The notes under the pieces are model-generated. The model saw nothing but the letters and a program-made list of their open reading frames with translations, searched no databases and had not been told where the DNA came from. From Verrucomicrobiota bacterium (GTDB lineage Bacteria; Verrucomicrobiota; Verrucomicrobiia; Limisphaerales; JAGWYX01): DNA of 7,678 nucleotides. Every line of letters starts with the position of its first letter. Within the stretch, counting starts at the first letter, position 1. A program made the translations under genes and the position numbers. The stretch lies in NCBI GenBank assembly GCA_018969165.1, contig JAGWYX010000152.1, positions 1 through 7,678 of the forward strand. The letters are read 5' to 3'. Below, piece after piece: positions 6,385-7,678 of this stretch.

Positions 6385-7293
6385 ATGAAAACAGACCTCA
6401 ACTCGGAGTCGGTGCGCGAAGCGATCCGCACCGGTTACACCCAGATTGCCCGCAGCGGGAGCGCGCGCCGGCGAGGCGGTGGTTGCTGCGGTGGCGCGTC
6501 CGGCGTGGACGCCGACCAACTGGCCGCCGTGATCGGTTACTCGCCGGGCGAGCTTGCGGGGGTGCCGGCGGAGGCGAACCTGGGACTCTCGTGCGGCAAT
6601 CCCAATGCGCTGGCGGCCCTGAGGCCCGGGGAGGCGGTCCTGGACCTGGGCAGCGGCGCCGGGTTCGACGTGTTTATCGCCGGCCGGAAGGTCGGGTCCA
6701 CCGGTCGCGTCATCGGGGTGGACATGACCGCCGAGATGCTGGCGAAGGCGCGGCGGAACCTCGAGGTCTATCGCCGGCACAGCGGACTGGACAACGTGGA
6801 GTTCAGGCTCGGCGAGATCGAGCACCTGCCACTGGCCGATGCCAGCGTCGAGGTGGTCATTTCCAACTGCGTGCTGAACCTCTCGGTGGACAAACCGCAG
6901 GTCTGGCGGGAAATCGCGCGCGTGTTGAAGCCCGGCGGCCGGGTGGCCGTCTCGGATTTGGCGCTGCTGCGGCCGCTGCCGGACGCGATTGCGGAGATGA
7001 TCGAGGCGCGGATTGGCTGCGTGGCGGGCGCGGTCCTGGTTGCGGAGACCCGGCGCCTGGCGGAGGCGGCGGGGCTGGTCGAGGTGGGGCTCCGCACCAA
7101 GTCGGATTATATCGAGCGGATGATCGCCGGCGAGGACCCGCTCTACCGGCAGATTCGCGATTGCCTGCCGACCGGGACGACACCGGCCGATTACATCACC
7201 AGCCTCGAACTCACCGCGCGGAAGGCGGTTGGCGCCGGCGCTCCGCCGTCGCTGGCGGTCGCCTTGACGGGATCGAGCCCAGCCGCGGTTTGA
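6385..7293 (+). CDS. arsM: Arsenite S-adenosylmethionine methyltransferase
   Basis: The 302-residue cytoplasmic enzyme methylates trivalent arsenic using S-adenosylmethionine, yielding methylated and volatile arsenicals. A GGGCCGG cysteine pair (C34, C35) near the N terminus is typical of bacterial ArsM. The class I methyltransferase core follows: LDLGSGAGFD at 86-95 (SAM motif I), VDMTAEML at 112-119, and ISNCVLNL at 159-166. The arsenic-binding cysteines appear to be C70 (LSCGNP), C162 (SNCVLN) and C212 (IGCVAG). The 50-residue spacing between the last two equals that of characterised ArsM/AS3MT enzymes. ATG 6385 is preferred to the upstream in-frame TTG at 6364 because MKTDLNSESVRE looks like a normal family start and AGGA (6373-6376) lies 8 bases upstream. 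It lies between arsR and a small zinc-ribbon gene, and probably all three share one transcript under ArsR control. Confidence 0.93.
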   Translation: MKTDLNSESVREAIRTGYTQIARSGSARRRGGGCCGGASGVDADQLAAVIGYSPGELAGVPAEANLGLSCGNPNALAALRPGEAVLDLGSGAGFDVFIAGRKVGSTGRVIGVDMTAEMLAKARRNLEVYRRHSGLDNVEFRLGEIEHLPLADASVEVVISNCVLNLSVDKPQVWREIARVLKPGGRVAVSDLALLRPLPDAIAEMIEARIGCVAGAVLVAETRRLAEAAGLVEVGLRTKSDYIERMIAGEDPLYRQIRDCLPTGTTPADYITSLELTARKAVGAGAPPSLAVALTGSSPAAV

Positions 7294-7307
7294 AGGCGAA
7301 AACGGTC

Positions 7308-7499
7308 ATGTGCGCCCGCAAGCCGCCTCCGGCTCCCGCCACGTCAACGGCGGGCGGGGTGCGTTCGCTGGGACCGGCCGCGGAGGTGGGTGAGTATTGG
7401 CGTTGGTGTCCGCGGTGCGGGCACGAGTCGCACAACCAGCGGTGCAAGCTCCGGTGTCCGCGGTGCCACTATTTCCCGAGCTGCTCGGACTTTGACTAG
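7308..7499 (+). CDS. Small six-cysteine zinc-ribbon protein
   Basis: The 63-residue protein starts at ATG 7308, 14 bases after the arsM stop, with a weak AAGG about 10 bases upstream. The first 30 residues are rich in Pro and Ala and probably disordered. The C-terminal half carries CPRC (34-37), C46, CPRC (50-53) and C59 in a CPRCGHESHNQRC...CPRCHYFPSCSD pattern, which fits one or two small zinc knuckles. The regular CPRC pairs and tight spacing argue that it is real and not a chance reading frame; its frame also runs open through arsM, where it is only a shadow. The function is unknown. Its place suggests co-transcription with arsM, and cysteine-rich proteins can bind arsenite, but a metal-handling role is only a guess. 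An in-frame TTG at 7290 would overlap the arsM stop and add six residues. Confidence 0.72.
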   Translation: MCARKPPPAPATSTAGGVRSLGPAAEVGEYWRWCPRCGHESHNQRCKLRCPRCHYFPSCSDFD

Positions 7500-7500
7500 C

Positions 7501-7512
7501 GAGGCGCGCCTC
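7501..7512. repeat. 12-bp perfect palindrome after the ars operon
   Basis: GAGGCGCGCCTC reads the same on both strands and begins two bases after the zinc-ribbon stop codon. It has no spacer and no following T-run, so it is not a typical intrinsic terminator. Confidence 0.6.
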
Positions 7513-7579
7513 AGACCTCACGTCACCCTTGCCATGCGGCTGCGATCCGTCTTTTCCTTCGTTCGTTCCCTCCGCGCCT

Positions 7580-7597
7580 GCCTGTCGGCAGACAGGC
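7580..7597. repeat. REP-like palindrome (GCCTGTC-GGCA-GACAGGC)
   Basis: A perfect 7-bp stem (7580-7586 with 7591-7597) is closed by a GGCA loop. From memory, this CCTGTCGGCAGACAGG palindrome, translated as ACRQAGA or PVCRQAG, recurs across many environmental bacterial genomes as a dispersed repeat. Only one copy is in the window. The surrounding 7513-7678 holds no recognisable gene. Confidence 0.55.
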
Positions 7598-7678
7598 GCC
7601 TCGCTCTTCGAGTCCTCGAGAGGCCGGACGAGAGGATCGGAGTGCACGCCAAAAATCTGACCCAACAACCACTGGATG

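Noticed and set aside
6483..7307. Upstream extension of the zinc-ribbon frame through arsM
   Set aside because: The Gly/Arg-rich translation is out of frame with the conserved ArsM protein; only the part from 7308 has meaningful sequence.
7306..7668. Minus-strand reading frame (120 codons) at the right end
   Set aside because: It is antisense to the zinc-ribbon gene and includes the REP-like palindrome; no protein-like pattern beyond that repeat's translation.

Overview
The window looks like a piece of a high-GC chromosome from the Planctomycetes-Verrucomicrobia group, most likely Verrucomicrobia. The strongest sign is the gene at the left edge. It is a HEAT-repeat protein with a C-terminal c-type haem module (CxxCH plus a later LMPxGL) of the kind greatly expanded in that group. 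Weak or absent Shine-Dalgarno sequences before several genes fit as well. This placement is inference from gene type; no rRNA or marker gene is present.

Layout, left to right. (1) Positions 1-1794, plus strand: the 3' part of the haem-binding HEAT-repeat protein. (2) Positions 1793-2023: a 231-bp non-coding element with perfect 25-bp terminal inverted repeats, sitting between two convergent genes. Its ends supply the stop codon and last residues of the gene on its right, and part of the stop codon of the gene on its left. (3) Positions 2001-5433, minus strand: a two-gene operon for the compatible solute mannosylfructose. The first gene is mannosylfructose-phosphate synthase (GT4 family). The second, overlapping it by 14 bp, is an unusual fusion of mannosylfructose-phosphate phosphatase (HAD family) to a C-terminal (alpha/alpha)6-type glycoside hydrolase domain resembling GH100 neutral invertases. 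(4) Positions 5434-5861: a non-coding region with a run of GC-rich hairpins. (5) Positions 5862-7499, plus strand: a promoter and palindromic operator followed by a small arsenic operon, consisting of ArsR (CVC-type sensor), ArsM (arsenite methyltransferase) and a 63-residue six-cysteine zinc-ribbon protein. (6) Positions 7500-7678: non-coding DNA with two palindromes, one resembling a dispersed repeat.

How the genes work together. The synthase would join mannose from GDP-mannose to fructose 6-phosphate. The phosphatase domain would then release mannosylfructose. The fused hydrolase domain might split the product or a related disaccharide such as sucrose, so one polypeptide may make and recycle the osmolyte. 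Divergently, ArsR would repress its own operon until arsenite binds its cysteine pair, and ArsM would then methylate arsenite. The zinc ribbon has no known role. No arsenite pump or arsenate reductase lies inside the window.
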